A model generated the notes under the pieces. It saw only the letters and a list, made by a program, of their open reading frames with translations, was not told the DNA's origin and did not search any database. From Adiantum capillus-veneris (taxonomy: Eukaryota > Streptophyta > Polypodiopsida > Polypodiales > Pteridaceae), in contig CM043947.1 in assembly GCA_014529385.2 (NCBI GenBank), positions 103,439,811 through 103,499,810 of the forward strand: DNA of 60,000 nucleotides. The letters run 5' to 3'. Shown here piece after piece: positions 1-11,600 of the stretch. A program made the position numbers and the translations under genes. How positions within the stretch are numbered: the first letter of the stretch is position 1; the number at the start of each line of letters is the position of its first letter.

Positions 1-470
1 GCCCTCCCAACCATGTAAAGCTAGATCCTCATCTAGCAAATTCTGTACCTGCTCAATAGCATACTGCACAGCTGCGCTTATCAGCATACCCTTCAACCAC
101 CACTCACAAATCCCTTTAGAAATCTCGGACACAATCTGGGAATCCGTATTCTCTGCCACCATAGAGTGCACTTGCTACATAGGAAGCACATCTATCTTTG
201 GCTCCACACTTGCCTTTACACCTGCCATGTACTCAACTCAAACATCATCAAGATCTCCCTCATCAATCGGCTCTTCAAGGTTGATAGGCACCACTTGCTT
301 GTCCACTTCCATCACCTGCTCTTCAAGCATCTCTTCTACTACTACATTATGCTCCATCAAGGAAGACAGAAACTCATTCTCTATCGCATTATCCTCATCT
401 TGATCTTCATCCATAAGCAAGGCCACCTCGTCATTCTTGGCAAAACCCTGTACCTGATGTTCCAGCACAG
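1..470 (-). pseudogene. Distal part of element B (minus-strand Ty3/gypsy debris)
   Basis: The minus strand carries an acidic, Glu/Asp/Val-rich reading frame (about 238-470) with no domain I recognise, followed by stop-ridden sequence to the window edge. It is read in the same direction as the gag-like sequence at 8485-9579, and element A lies exactly between the two. I infer that both are parts of one older element split by A. No catalytic motif is visible here, so the assignment rests on position and strand only. The element must continue beyond the left edge. Confidence 0.4.
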
Positions 471-1504
471 TGTCGTGCCATGGCATGTTCATAATATGAA
501 AGTAAATATCTACCTCACTCTTAACGTTTATGATGTGTGGGACCAAATGCTATAATGTACATAGTGTGATATATGCGAAAATGAATGCCACGGTTGCAAC
601 CGTGTACATACCTTGCCAGGCAGACAAGGCCCTACATGTGGCACCATGGAATGCTTTTTCATAGTAATATGTGCTTAATTTGCTTTAGGAATGTACAAAT
701 GTCAAGTGTTTCGAAGTGGCATGCTTGTTTTGCCTTGAAGTTCAATGCGGGCAATCTAAGCCAAAAAATAGCAGGTTTCGTGCGCTGGCGTGAAAGACGT
801 GTCCAAAGTGCTTACCAAGTGGTAAAATGAGGTTCATCATGAAATTTGAGCCCAATGGGATTTTTCCACAATTTTAGGGATTTTTCCCAACTTGTTTAGG
901 CTTTTTACGGACAAAAAGTGATATTTTTGGACTAAAACTGGCTAAAAATGGCCTAAAAATAGGCTTAAAAATGCTCAAAATAGCTCAAAATGCCACATCA
1001 ACGATGCTGGAGTTGTTTCTCAAGTTGTGTGGGAATTTTTAGAGCCAAGAATGAGCTCATTTGGGTACATGAGCAAGGAGATGCAGCCATTCCTTTACAG
1101 GGTGCTAGTGCAGTCCCGTGCTGCTTCCACTACATGGTTGAGGCTGTGAGGCCTCCAATTAGGGTTTCCCCTCTTCAAATAACTACTTGGGATTCTCCAA
1201 TGAAGGACTGAAGCTTCCATGAAATGGTCACGATGAAGAATCGAATCGTAAATTCAGGGTTTTTAATAGGTCGAATGAGCACTGCATCTGTTCAATTGGG
1301 AGCGAGGCTACACCTAATCTTCACAAACACAAGAGTTTTGAGTTAGTATTGGTTCTTTTTCAAATTGGAGCTTTCATGGCTGGATTTTTGTTCTTTTTTA
1401 GTGTGTTTTTGGCTTCAAATCGTCTACACCTTGCTTGATTTTGCAACGAATCCTCACAGTCAGAGGCCCGACGCTTTCTTAGTCGCACTGCGCACTTCTC
1501 GACA
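471..1504 (+). repeat. 5' LTR of element A
   Basis: This direct repeat matches 7450-8484. It begins TGTCGTGCC and ends CTTCTCGACA, giving 5 bp inverted termini TGTCG/CGACA. The primer-binding site starts 6 bp downstream. Confidence 0.93.
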
Positions 1505-1510
1505 CATTTT

Positions 1511-1528
1511 TGGTGAACCCGACGCGAA
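1511..1528 (+). other. Primer-binding site of element A, tRNA-Trp type
   Basis: The sequence TGGTGAACCCGACGCGAA is complementary to the 3' end, including CCA, of plant tRNA-Trp, with one mismatch in 18 as I recall that tRNA. It lies just after the 5' LTR, where minus-strand DNA synthesis is primed. Confidence 0.75.
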
Positions 1529-1591
1529 GTAGGCTAGGGTGAGGGTTCAAAATCTTCATTGAAGGTCTCAAAATTAGAAAGGTTTAAAGCT

Positions 1592-3192
1592 ATGGAGAAA
1601 CAAGAGCAACAAGGGGTTCGGTTTGATCCAGTCACAATGCAAATGTTTCAAGCTTTTGCAGTGTTTATGCAGCAGCAACAAGCTGCAGAAAGGAGGGAGC
1701 TCTCCTCAACCAAGGCGCTTCAATCTGTGGTGAAGAAATTGGACCAATTTAACTGTGAAGATGTAACAAAGTATCTTTGTGGATATGTAAAGGAGATGGA
1801 GCTTCATCGAGTGCCCGAAGCAGAGATGGTGCAAAGTTTTAAACTTGCTGTGATTCCCAAGATTAGAGAGCATGTAAGGGGAATTAGAAATGAGCATGGG
1901 GCAACTTGGGAAGCATTCAAAAGAGGGGCTCTTGCCTACCAAACTGCTAAGGGAATTCGAACGCCGTTATGATCAATTTTCAAGAATTGAAAAGGCTACC
2001 CTAAACTCGGAGAAAACAGAGCTCTTTTTGCAAGCCGCAGGTAAAGAGATTCAAGAGAAGTTAGAGCTACTATTTGAGGATAAGGATGCGGAACAGGGTT
2101 TGAAGACTGATTGGAATGATGTTGAAGACGCCATTTCACTGCTAGCTAAGTGACAATGACGAAGAGACAAGATGATAGTCAACCCTACACAATCCCCAAG
2201 TGTTTCCGAGAGTCCTATAAAGCCTGATTGTGGTTCCAAAGAGTGACAAAACCATCCTAGAGGATATTGTCAAAGGAATGCAAGAGCTCAAGTTAAAGCT
2301 TACAAGGCTAGAAGAAAAGGGGCAACCATCAGGTCAATCTACAGGGCAACGACCGCAAACCACAGAAGGCTTTGTCAATAGATGCATATGGTGTGATAGT
2401 ACTGACCATGGAAGGAGGGATTGTGAAAGTTTTAAAGACACTTTGACAAAGGAGCTCGTTTTCTTTAAAGATGGAAAATTTCACTTAAGTGAAACAGGTA
2501 CGCTCTTGGGAACAAACTTTGGCAAAGGCGGGATGAAGAAGCTAGTTGAGGACATGGCTACTAGCCATGCCATCTCAATGGTTGAGGCAGCCGCCTATGG
2601 GTTGAAGGTGGATCCTATTTTAAAAAAAGGATCATTCAAGGTTGGAGAAGATGAGTCTAATGATATTGGAGAGCTATGGCCATGCGCTATAGAGTCTGCT
2701 ATGAAGGGTAAAATGACTACAGAGGTTTTACATGAAGCTGGAGATTACATTCGCCTTGAAACAGGTTGGAATGACCCTATGGACTCTTTGTCAGTGCATG
2801 CATATATTGCCAAATGTCAAGCAAATGAGGCCATTGTTGAAGAGAAACGTAGGCGCGAGAATGGGGATGAAGGGCCTTCAAAGCGGGCAACGAGGAGTGG
2901 AGGTAGAAATGACACAGTGCCTCCTAGATCACGTTCCCCGCAACAAATTCCTATCCCCGAAGTGCCTATGCAAGAAGCCTCTAAAGACAAGAAGAAGGAT
3001 GCAACAAAATCCAAAGCAAAGGGTCCAGCCTACAAACTCCAATCTGATATAGAGGCAACAACGGATCTCAAAAAGGTTTTGGAAGAGAGGATTCTAAACA
3101 GTAAGGTGAAATTTACCTTGGGTGAGGTCCTTGGTATAGCAAAGCAGGAATTCCACGAAGAAATAATTGATATCATAAAGAGGAAGCGGTAG
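1592..3192 (+). pseudogene. gag: Element A gag (capsid/nucleocapsid), frameshifted
   Basis: The ATG at 1592 opens a Gln-rich N-terminus, with charged, helical capsid-like sequence to about 1955. There the frame shifts by one and continues to a stop near 2151. A third segment, 2230-3192, carries a single CCHC zinc knuckle (CX2CX4HX4C, residues CIWCDSTDHGRRDC) and then a Lys/Arg/Pro-rich tail. An in-frame TAG at 3190 separates it from the protease segment, which continues in the same frame. Known gag proteins of this superfamily form the particle and bind RNA. This copy cannot make a full-length protein because of at least two frame changes and the TAG. Confidence 0.8.
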
Positions 3193-3897
3193 TCTCTTAC
3201 TGAATCTATCCATGTACAGGGTGAAGAAGAGACTTTAAATACACAGGGTGTACAGGTCTATGGCAAACAAGGTGATGAAAGTATTATTGGATGCTACAAG
3301 TCCAGGGGAGGAGTAAAACACGTTCGCTTCTTGGATGATGAAGATGAAGTGGAGACCACTCACAAGAGCTACTACTTGAAGATTCACTGGGCAAGAGCAA
3401 CTACTGAGACCCTAGTAAAAGTGGGAGGCTTGGAAGAGCCATACATTGCGTTGATAGATCATGGATTAGAAATTAACCTCATGTCAAAGAGTCTTTATCA
3501 GAAAGGAAAATGGCCAATTGATATAAATCATGGATGGATGATTCGTGCAGCAAAAAACTCATCAGGGGAGCTGTACGGAGCTTGTCCAAATGTTAAGGTG
3601 ACTATAGGGGATGTGAAAGATGACCATAATTTCTTTGTGCAGGACATGTCTACATACCCTCTTATCCTTGGGCAGCCGTACATCACTGCTACTTGCATGA
3701 AAACCAAGGTGATGGATGATGGTTCAGCTTATGCAAGGATTAGGAACAGGGATGGAAAGCGTGAATTACAGCTCCTTACTGTTTGTGTAGACCATGAAAG
3801 GAACTGTGAAAGTCTTAGAGAGCAACCCTTGCCAAAGACAAACAAAGAGTTCAAGGACTACAGGGATATGATGGGTTTTGGCCATGTACCATTGTAG
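3193..3897 (+). pseudogene. Element A aspartic protease region
   Basis: The segment continues the last gag frame after the TAG at 3190. It shows a retroviral-type aspartic protease core: a hydrophobic strand, then ALIDHGLEINLMS, and later the flap and partner strand ending in PLILGQPY. The active-site triplet is D-H-G rather than the usual D-S/T-G, so the enzyme is probably inactive. The frame ends at a TAG (3895-3897). About 600 bp of poorly conserved linker follows before RT, and its frame segments at 4068-4522 contain no motif I recognise. Confidence 0.75.
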
Positions 3898-4530
3898 AGC
3901 GGGATTGCAGTGGTACAAGAAGAGAAAGGTTCTCGCATGATGTATATGCAAAGGAAACATTTTCTACACGTTTTGTAGGATTATCAAACTATGGATCTAT
4001 TGCTTTTACAGAGTGTGAGGACTTAAAGCGGGGTGGACGAAAACATGTAAATAGTGTACAAAGAGGTTTGAAGATGGATGGTTTGCTAGAAGATGATGAA
4101 TGCATTACAGGTCTGTTTGATGAGTGTTCGTTTGTGGATACTATGCAAGATTTGGAGTCTTTAATGGATTGCAATTTTCATATGCGAAGTGAGGTTGTGA
4201 AAGTATGCTCAATAGAAATGTCATTGAGGATTTCAAAAATGCTCAAGGTGTTGATGTACGAGTGGAGACTAAGTATAAGTCCGTGGCAAAGAAAGTGAAA
4301 CCAGTGGCATTACCTCTACCAAAAGATTGCACGAATAAGATGGAGCAAGATGCTTTGCAACCTAGCCTTTGTAACCCAAGCAAGATTGGACACAAGTTCA
4401 CAAAGGATTCTTTGAAAGAGTTAAAGGTTGGTTGCGAGGACAGTTTGAGAAAAGCTGAAAAGATATGCTTTGAAGGCATGCTTGCCAAACACGGAAAAGC
4501 TTTTGCATTTGAGCCTTATTAGATAGGGTG

Positions 4531-5328
4531 TGTTGATCCATCCATTGTTTCTCCTATGGTGATCTTCACTATCCCTCATGTACCTTGGAACTTGAGACCT
4601 ATTCCTGTTCAAAGGCTCATTTGTCAAAACTCATTGAGTTGCTTAATGAAAAGATCAACATGGGTATCTTGGAGCCTTCTTGTGCTCCGTATTCAAACAG
4701 GTGGTTCACAGTTCCGAAGAAAAATGGTTCTTTACGCTTTATTCAGGATATGCAGCCTGTAAATAAGGTGACAATTAGAAATGTGGATATAGGGCCAATT
4801 GTCGATGAGTTTGCAGAAGCATTTGCAGGAAGGGCAATATATTCTTTGGGAGATTTGTACTCAGGGTATGATCAGTTCCAACTAGCAATGGAAAGCAGGG
4901 ACCTGACTACCATGAGGACACCCTTGGGTTTAGTAAGGATGTGCACCTTACCTCAGGGGGGAACTAATTCAGTTGCACATATGATGAATGGTATGAACAA
5001 AGTCCTATGTGACTTCATACCTCAAACTACAATGTCTTTCCTTGATGATGTGCCAATCAAAGATTGTGATGTAAGTGATAAAGATGTGGCTCTAGACTCG
5101 AGGGGGTGCCGAAACTATGTGGCAACCCATATCAATGATTGTGATAATATCTTGTCAAGGTTGGAAGAGGTGAACCTTACCTTGTCTGGCCAAAAGTCAG
5201 TGTTTCGTGTGAATGAAGTTCTTATTGTGGGACATATGTCCGGGCCATATGGTAGAAGGCCTTGTCCTGCAAAGATTGATGTAATCCAGAGAATGAAAGA
5301 GAAATGTATAAATGTCACTGAGGTTTGA
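4531..5328 (+). pseudogene. pol: Element A reverse transcriptase
   Basis: Ty3/gypsy RT motifs are in order: an exit from the connector near 4600, VPKKNGSLRFIQD (fingers), YSLGDLYSGYDQFQL (motif A), RTPLGLVRMCTLPQG (motif B) and the catalytic FLDD at 5038-5049. The thumb continues with GHMSGPYGRRPCPAKIDVI. The palm aspartates are intact. The wording of the motifs (LPQG.TNS, FLDD) differs clearly from the RTs of elements E and F in this window, so this is a separate gypsy lineage. A TGA at 5326-5328 interrupts the frame, which then continues into RNase H. Confidence 0.9.
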
Positions 5329-5939
5329 AGGTTCTTGGGTGCATGCGTGTTTTATGTTATCTGGATTCCGCATTATGAACATGTAGCAGACTCTTTGTAT
5401 CAACTTTTGAGAAAGAACAAAACGTTTCAATGGGAAGAAATGCATACCCATGCCATGAGGAAATTAAAGAAGTTGTTGCTTATGTCTCCAACTTTGAGAA
5501 AAGCAAACTATGAATGTGGACGATATGTAATTGTGACAGTGGATACTAGCCCCACAAGAATTGGATGGTGATTGGGCAAGATGATAATGATGGCAAGCGA
5601 TATGTGTTGAGGTTTGGAGCAAAATTCCTAAGTGCTCGTCAACGCAACTATCCACTGGTAGAAAGAGAGTTATGGAGAGTAGTCACAGCTTTGAAATGTG
5701 ACAAAGAGTACTTGATAGGAGCAAATGTAATAGTGGAGACTGATTGTCTACCCATTCTTGGAATGATCACAAGTTGCTCAACTCCTGACATTGCTATGTT
5801 GAGATGGATTGCCTACATAAAGTCCTTGAACCAAGAATTTAAGCATATTGCAAGGAAAGATAATCCAGTTTTGCAGATATGCTTTCAAGAGCAAGGTATG
5901 AAAAAGAAGAAGACATGGTTGTCGAGGGTGATGATGTAG
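5329..5939 (+). pseudogene. pol: Element A RNase H
   Basis: After the TGA the same frame continues (5335-5571) through the RT-RNase H connector to a strand IVTVDTSPTRIGW, the first catalytic Asp region of Ty3-type RNase H. The frame then shifts to 5565-5939, which holds FLSARQRNYPLVERELWRV (the conserved Glu region) and VETDCLPI (the next Asp). The domain order is right but one frameshift and stops prevent translation. The end of the domain around 5900-6190 is degraded. Confidence 0.8.
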
Positions 5940-6194
5940 ACACATAGTTCTATAGTATCTCTCATGCCAAGGGCGATCATGTTTGTCTGTCAAATGCACT
6001 TGAGTCATTTATAGAGGACCTATATCAAGGTGACTAGTTCCTCATTGGACGCTATCTGAGCACTTTGACAAGGCAAGAAGGGGTGACTGATCAAGAGTTC
6101 AAAAGAATACGGAGAAAGGCATATGGATACTTTTTTTAAAGATGGGTACTTATGGAAGCGTTCAAAACAAAGAAATGGAATGCCAATGTGAGTC

Positions 6195-7407
6195 TTGAAT
6201 GATAAGGACGCTCAAAATGAGCTTATGAAAAAGTTTCATGAGAGTCTTTATGTTGGACATAGAGGTGTATGGGCCACCTTTACTAAAATGAAAGAGAGGT
6301 ATTGGTGGAAAGGAATGTATAAAGATGTATCTCACTTTGTGGAGTCATGTGAAACCTATCAAATATATTCAAATGTACGTCACCGTGATGGGTTGCACCC
6401 TACTTAACCATTGTCCATGCATTACAAGTGGGTAGTAGATCTAGTTATGATGCCATTGGGCTTATGGCAAATGAGATACATAGTGCTTGCACAAGAAGAC
6501 TTAACCAATCAAGTTGAAGGTCATGCTCTAAGAACAAAAAGCACAGAAGGGGTATGTAAGTTCCTCTTGGATGATGTAATAAGCCGTTATGGTTGTGTTG
6601 GGAAAATAACAGCGGACAGCGGTGAGTTGGATGCTGACAAAGCAAGGGAGTTTTTCTCTAGGTTGGGCATTAAACTTGCTCTCACTACTGCATATAATCC
6701 TGAGGGAAATGGTAAATCGGAGCGTGGGCATCCTCCTATCATTAAAGCTTTAGCTAAGGCCTACAAAGGTAAAATGGGAGAGTGGCCTAGGTTGTTGCCT
6801 TATGCTTTATGGGCTGATCGTACAACTCATAGCTTGGTTACTGGTTATATGCCTTTTGAGTTGATGTATGGTCAGAAACCTATAATGCCAATTGAGGATG
6901 TAATTTTCACATGGAAGACCTTCTTGCTTTGCGCATACAACAATTAGAAAGAAGGCCCCAAGATATTGAGATTGCAGTAGCACGATTAAAAGATGCAAGG
7001 TTAAAGAATAAGGACAGATTCGACAAGAGGCATAGGCTCAGACCTAAAGCTATTGAGGAAGGTGATTGGGTGTTGGTGTATGACAGTAGTCTTGAAAACC
7101 AACATTCAACAATAAGAAATCTTTCAAAGAGATGGTTTGGTCCTTATGTCGTTCAGCATGTACAGGGAATGCGACTTATACCTTGCATGAATTAGATGGG
7201 ACAAAAATGAAGATTCCCCTTGCAGGGAAAAGAATCAAGTTATTCAAAAGAAGAGGTGATGCAAATCCCTTTGATTCAAAGAAAGGTCAAAATGAAGGCT
7301 CTGATGAAAATGGTATGGATGTGGATGAAGAACAAGAGGATGATGCGTTAGATTTTGTTGCAAGCGATGATGAAATCGACATGTATGTTGACTTAAATGA
7401 AGACTGA
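6195..7407 (+). pseudogene. pol: Element A integrase with acidic C-terminal tail
   Basis: 6195-6407 is the zinc-binding H2C2 module: both His are present, but the second Cys of CX2C is replaced by Tyr (CETY). 6411-6947 is the DDE core, with Asp in KWVVDLV, Asp in ITADSG and Glu in NGKSERG, spaced close to the usual 35. 6911-7195 and, after a frame change, 7132-7407 give the C-terminal domain (GDWVLVYD, KRWFGPYVV, YTLHELDGTKM). No chromodomain follows. Instead about 35 residues are strongly acidic. The stop is the TGA at 7405-7407, about 30 bp before the purine tract. Confidence 0.85.
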
Positions 7408-7436
7408 ACCTACAAAAGATATCTGTCATGCAGGTT

Positions 7437-7449
7437 TAGAGGGGGTGGA
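7437..7449 (+). other. Polypurine tract of element A
   Basis: TAGAGGGGGTGGA lies immediately before the TG of the 3' LTR, the position from which plus-strand DNA synthesis is primed. Confidence 0.8.
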
Positions 7450-8484
7450 TGTCGTGCCATGGCACGTTCATAATATGAAATTAAAATATCTACCTCACTC
7501 TTAACGTTTATGATGTGTGGGACCATGTGCTGTAATGTACATAGTGTGATATATGTGAAAATGAATGCCACGGTTGCAGCCGTGTACATACCTTGCCAGG
7601 CGGACGAGGCCCTACACGTGGCACAATGGAATGCTTTTTCACAATATTATGTTCTTAATTTTCTTTAGGAATGTACAAATTTCAAGTGTTTCGAAGTGGC
7701 ACGCTCGTTTTGCCTAGAAAGTTCAATGCGGGCAATTTCGGCCAAAAATAGCAGGTTTCGTACGCTAGCGTGAAAGACGTGTCCAAAGTGCTTACCAAGT
7801 GGGAAAATGAGGTCCAACATGAAATTTGAGCCCAATGGAATTTTTCCACAATTTTAGGGATTTTTCCCAGCTCGTTTGGGCTTTTTACGGACAAAAAGTG
7901 ATATTTTTGGGCTAAAAATGGCCTAAAAATGGTCAAGAATAGCCTTAAAAATGATCAAAATAGCTCAAAATGCCACATCAACGACACTGGCGTTGTTTCT
8001 TAAGTTGTGTGGGAATTTTTAGAGCCAAGAATTAGCTCATTTGGGTACATGAGCAAGGAGATACAGCCATTCCTTTACACGGTGCTAGTGCAATCCCATG
8101 CTGCTTCCACTACATGGTTGAGGCTGTGAGGCCTCCAATTAGGGTTTCCCCTCCTCAAATAACTACTTGGGCTTCTCCAATGAGATACTGAAGCTTCCAT
8201 GAAATGGTCACGACGAAGAATCGAAGCGTAAATTTAGGGTTTTTAACAGGTCGAATGAGCACTGCATCTGTGCAATTGGGAGCGAGGCTACACCTAATCT
8301 TCACACACACAAGAGTTTTGAGTTAGTATTGGTTCTTTTTCAAATTGGAGCTTTCATGGATGGAGTTTTGTTCTTTTTTAGTGTTTTTTTGGCTTCAAAT
8401 CATCTACGCCTTGCTTGAGTTTGCAACGAATCCTCACAGTCAGAGGCCCGGCGCTTTCCTAGTCGCACTGCGCACTTCTTGACA
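7450..8484 (+). repeat. 3' LTR of element A
   Basis: This direct repeat matches 471-1504 with scattered substitutions and small indels, by eye about 6-8 percent. It ends CTTCTTGACA. The next bases, ACGACA, could shift the end to 8490. Confidence 0.92.
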
Positions 8485-9579
8485 ACGACACACTCTACTC
8501 CGACTTTCATCAGCATGGCCATTAACATGGCACCGCACATCACCTTCACCTGCATATCATCACCTGTAGGCTCGGGCTCCTCCACTTGGTCTCCACTGAA
8601 CATATCGTTGCATTTCACCTTGCTTTTCACACACATCCCTCGTATCTCTACTCACATGCAAGAGATCGAACTCATCATACCTTGACTGAGACGACTCAAT
8701 CTCCCAAGTCGTGTCAACATCTATAGAGCTACTTTCACTTGGCTCAAACTCGTCCTCTGTCTCAAGCTTGGGAAGCTCCTCTAGCTTCACCGTTTCAATG
8801 TCATATGCAAACCGCACTCTTTGACCTTTACCACCACTCGATGGAGCTTGAACCACCATACCTTGACTTGGCAACACATCCTTTGCCTAATTGGGAACCA
8901 CCTGCATATCTTCCACAATCGGAGCCTCTCTAGCTGGCATCCTTGGCATAGGAACCACCCTGTCTTTCTGTAGCCAAAGAACCCTCGGTTTCTCTTGCAC
9001 ATGCACTTCTCTTTGCACAATCCTTGGCTCGGCTACCACCGCATCAACCTGCTTTGGCATCACAAAACCTGGCAAACCCTGCCTAGCTTCCTATTTCTTC
9101 AATATCCTTTTGGTCCGCCCTCTCGCTAGAGCTACAGCCTCTTCGCATGACACCGGGCCATCAATCTCCACCTTATCACACACTTCCTCATGCAGGCAAT
9201 CCATGAATTTGCTCAACTTTAAAAACCCAACATTCTCAGCAGCAGTTACCTTTATCAGCTTTCCCCAAAGGACCTCAAATCCCATAGGAACGCTTGAAAA
9301 TCCGCTTCGGAGCCTTGCTTCAAATTGTCCAGCCTTCTCTTTACTTCATCCAACTTCGCATCTGCTACATTTTTGCTTCCAGTGCTTCATGATCCACCTT
9401 TCCTCATTAGGCAGGCCATCAAACCATAGCCTCGCTTTACCACGAACTAGGAGAGGAAACACATGTACCGCACCTTCTTCCCTCGACAAACCGCTTTCCA
9501 GCACGAACAACCCATAGTCTTGGAGCCAGGTTCCTGCATCTTCGACCCCAGTGAAAATGGGAAATCCCGTCCAAGCCAT
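8485..9579 (-). pseudogene. gag: Element B gag (minus-strand Ty3/gypsy)
   Basis: Read on the minus strand, 9579-9346 contains a retrotransposon capsid pattern: FTGVEDAGTWLQDYGLFV, then LLVRGKARLWFDGLPNEE. Further minus-strand segments at 9285-9091, 9075-8887 and 8877-8560 are in different frames and become basic and then acidic, as expected of a long decayed gag and its linker. Element A interrupts it on the left. The minus-strand 5' LTR-like sequence starts just to the right (about 9635). No zinc knuckle or enzyme domain remains visible. Confidence 0.65.
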
Positions 9580-9634
9580 TACTTCTCTAGCAGAACCTGC
9601 TCTTCAAACAAGACCATCAGTGTGCTCCTCCGTG

Positions 9635-9860
9635 GGGGCACCAGAAGATGGAGAGGGGCAATGGGGAACACACCCAACACACAAACAACTGCCCCTATAT
9701 AGCTCAGGGTATTCACAACACCCCTGTCCTCTCGAAAACACCTTCAAAAAGACCAACTCACACTAGCAGGGCCTCGCCTGCACTTCGCCCAACGTACACA
9801 CGCCCTGTAGAACCGCGAGACAGCGATCACACCGATCTTGCCCGCTTCTAGCTCTTCCAC
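9635..9860 (-). repeat. LTR-like sequence, copy 1, probably 5' LTR end of element B
   Basis: The stretch around GGGGAACACACCCAACACAC and CTATATAGCTCAGGG is shared with 11465-11600 in the same orientation and with 31690-31963 in reverse complement. On the minus strand it ends immediately upstream of the gag of element B, the position expected for a 5' LTR. The outer boundary on the right was not found. Confidence 0.5.
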
Positions 9861-10626
9861 ATCTCGACACCTCTCTCTCTTTCTCTCTCACACACACAAG
9901 GAGCCCGAGAGATGCACACGCTCACACACACCGGCACCACACACCTTGGAGACGAGCAAAGAATAAAGGGGGGAAGGGGGAAAAGATGACACCAAAATTC
10001 AGCAATGATAGTTTCTCCTTCAAAGGAAAGCACCCTGTACAAACTCCATAAACCGTGCTCTAAGCTCCACCATGGCCATCACCAATCCGTGTCGAGAGAC
10101 ACACACATCCCTCGAAACTCGACTACATTGGCACACACTTCGACGAGAAAATTCATCACTCGCTTTGCATCGACGACAACTTCGCATCTTGATAGCCCTC
10201 ACTAGCCGCCTTCTCTGCAAGGCGCTCGACCTCTTTGAGCCGCTTCACAGACAGCATGTTTTGCCTTCGATCGCTGCACGCGAGCGCACGAAACCACCTT
10301 CGTTCTCCAATTCTCTTTCTCCTCCCTTCTCAGCAACAAAAAGAAAAAAACTCTCCCCCACTCGAAAAATGTCGCCCCTCTCTTTTTCCCTCTTTCTCTT
10401 CTTTTCTTTTTTTGGCCAAAAAGTGTTTCTTTTCTTTTTGAGCAATAGCGCCTGGTCCTACTACTACTGCTCCAAGCCTTTCTTTTCTTTTGAGCAATAG
10501 GGCCTGGCGATACTACTGCTCCAAGCCTTTCTTTCCTTTTTCTTAAAATCCACCCTAGCCTTTGGAGGCTTCATTAGACTTTTAACAAAAACTCCACTTC
10601 AACCTTCTTTTGCACTCCTTTCACAT
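9861..10626. other. Low-complexity, CT/CA-rich interval
   Basis: No gene is recognised. The interval is rich in CTCTCT and CACACA tracts and holds two imperfect tandem copies of about 50 bp near 10440-10540 (GAGCAATAG...CCTGG...CTACTGCTCCAAGCC). It may include LTR sequence belonging to the candidate primer site at 10627. Confidence 0.5.
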
Positions 10627-10640
10627 GGTATCGGTGCTTC
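10627..10640 (+). other. Candidate tRNA-iMet-like primer-binding site
   Basis: CTTTCACA is followed by TGGTATCGGTGCTT, which resembles the initiator-Met primer site TGGTATCAGAGC with mismatches, and the preceding CA could end an LTR. The matching second LTR was not found, so this is tentative. Confidence 0.3.
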
Positions 10641-11014
10641 ACATACTCAGGCTCGCCCATAAGCTCTTCGATCATGCCACATGGAAGATCCACCTGTTGG
10701 CTCCACATCATGACGCCTCGACAGCCTCAAATGACGTGTCCCAAGCATCGGAAAAAGCATCTGATCATCCACGTTTCCTACGAACTGCCGACCTCGACCA
10801 AGCATACCTCCATGCTCCGAACTCCGATTCAGGTGCTGTCGACTCCGACTAGCATCACATGTTACATACTACCCATCAGACACCTGGCGAGCTCGAAAAA
10901 ACACCAGGACAAAATCACGAGCAGATATCCTTCAAACAAAAATTTAGAAATGTCTAAAACATTCAGACAATCAAGGAAGGATACTCAACCAAACCCACAG
11001 GATAAGAACCACTC

Positions 11015-11462
11015 ATGACTCGAGTCGAGCGGAAGAAGAATATCGAGTTGAAAAAAGCTCTAAAGGAGATATATACGATCGAAATGGAAATCACGGAAGA
11101 GGATGGTAAAGATGTAATGAGTGTTCCATCCCATTACAAAAAGTACAATCTCCAAGATCAAAAAATCATAATCAAACAACCTGTTAGGGAATTATGAAAA
11201 CAGGGCGAGTCTTACGAAGGGCTAAAAAATTCTAAAAAGATAGACCTGGCTGAACCAAGAGAAGAGCTTAGACCTGCTTACATTATGAATGATCTAACAG
11301 AAGAAGAAGAAGAGCTCTTGTTGAGCTTGTTAAAGGAATACCCAGATATCTTCGCTTGGTCATACAAGGATCTCAAGGGTGTTGATCCAGAAATTTATCA
11401 ACATACCATACCCATTAGAGATGATGTGAAACCAAGTAGACAAAGGCCATACACTTTGAAAA
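11015..11462 (+). pseudogene. pol: Ty3/gypsy pol N-terminal fragment
   Basis: In one frame, with a single stop near 11195, the sequence passes from a charged linker to the connector that precedes RT in gypsy polyproteins: KIDLAEPREELRPAYI, LLKEYPDIFAWSYKDLKGVDPEI, HTIPIRDDVKPSRQRPYTL. The fragment is cut at about 11462, where LTR-like sequence begins, so all of the RT catalytic core is missing. The sequence from 10674 to 11014 upstream is open in places but I do not recognise it. Confidence 0.75.
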
Positions 11463-11464
11463 GG

Positions 11465-11600
11465 GGGAAATGGGAAAACCACCAGCACATAAACTCGATG
11501 CCTCTCTATAGCCCAGTGATCTCACAACACCCCTATCCCCTAGCAAACACACATCCAAATACACAATCTGCAAACAACTAATGCCCAAGCCCACATCCCA
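11465..11600 (-). repeat. LTR-like sequence, copy 2
   Basis: GGGGAAATGGGAAAACC, CCTCTCTATAGCCCAGTG and CACAACACCCCTATCCCC align with 9640-9760 (same orientation) and with the reverse complement of 31850-31950. It abuts the truncated gypsy pol fragment, suggesting insertion into it. The outer end is unclear. Confidence 0.5.

Larger units (their letters stand above)
471..8484 (+). mobile_element. Element A: Ty3/gypsy LTR retrotransposon, decayed
   Basis: Two direct repeats of about 1034 bp bound the element, each beginning TGTCG; the 5' copy ends CGACA. A primer site matching the 3' end of tRNA-Trp follows the 5' LTR and a purine tract precedes the 3' LTR. Between them the order is gag, protease, RT, RNase H, integrase, which is the Ty3/gypsy order. 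The frame is broken by several frameshifts and stops. By eye the LTRs differ by roughly 6-8 percent, so the insertion is old. No clean 5 bp target duplication is seen: the left flank is cacag, and the right flank is acgac, or cactc if the LTR is taken to end at 8490. Confidence 0.93.
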
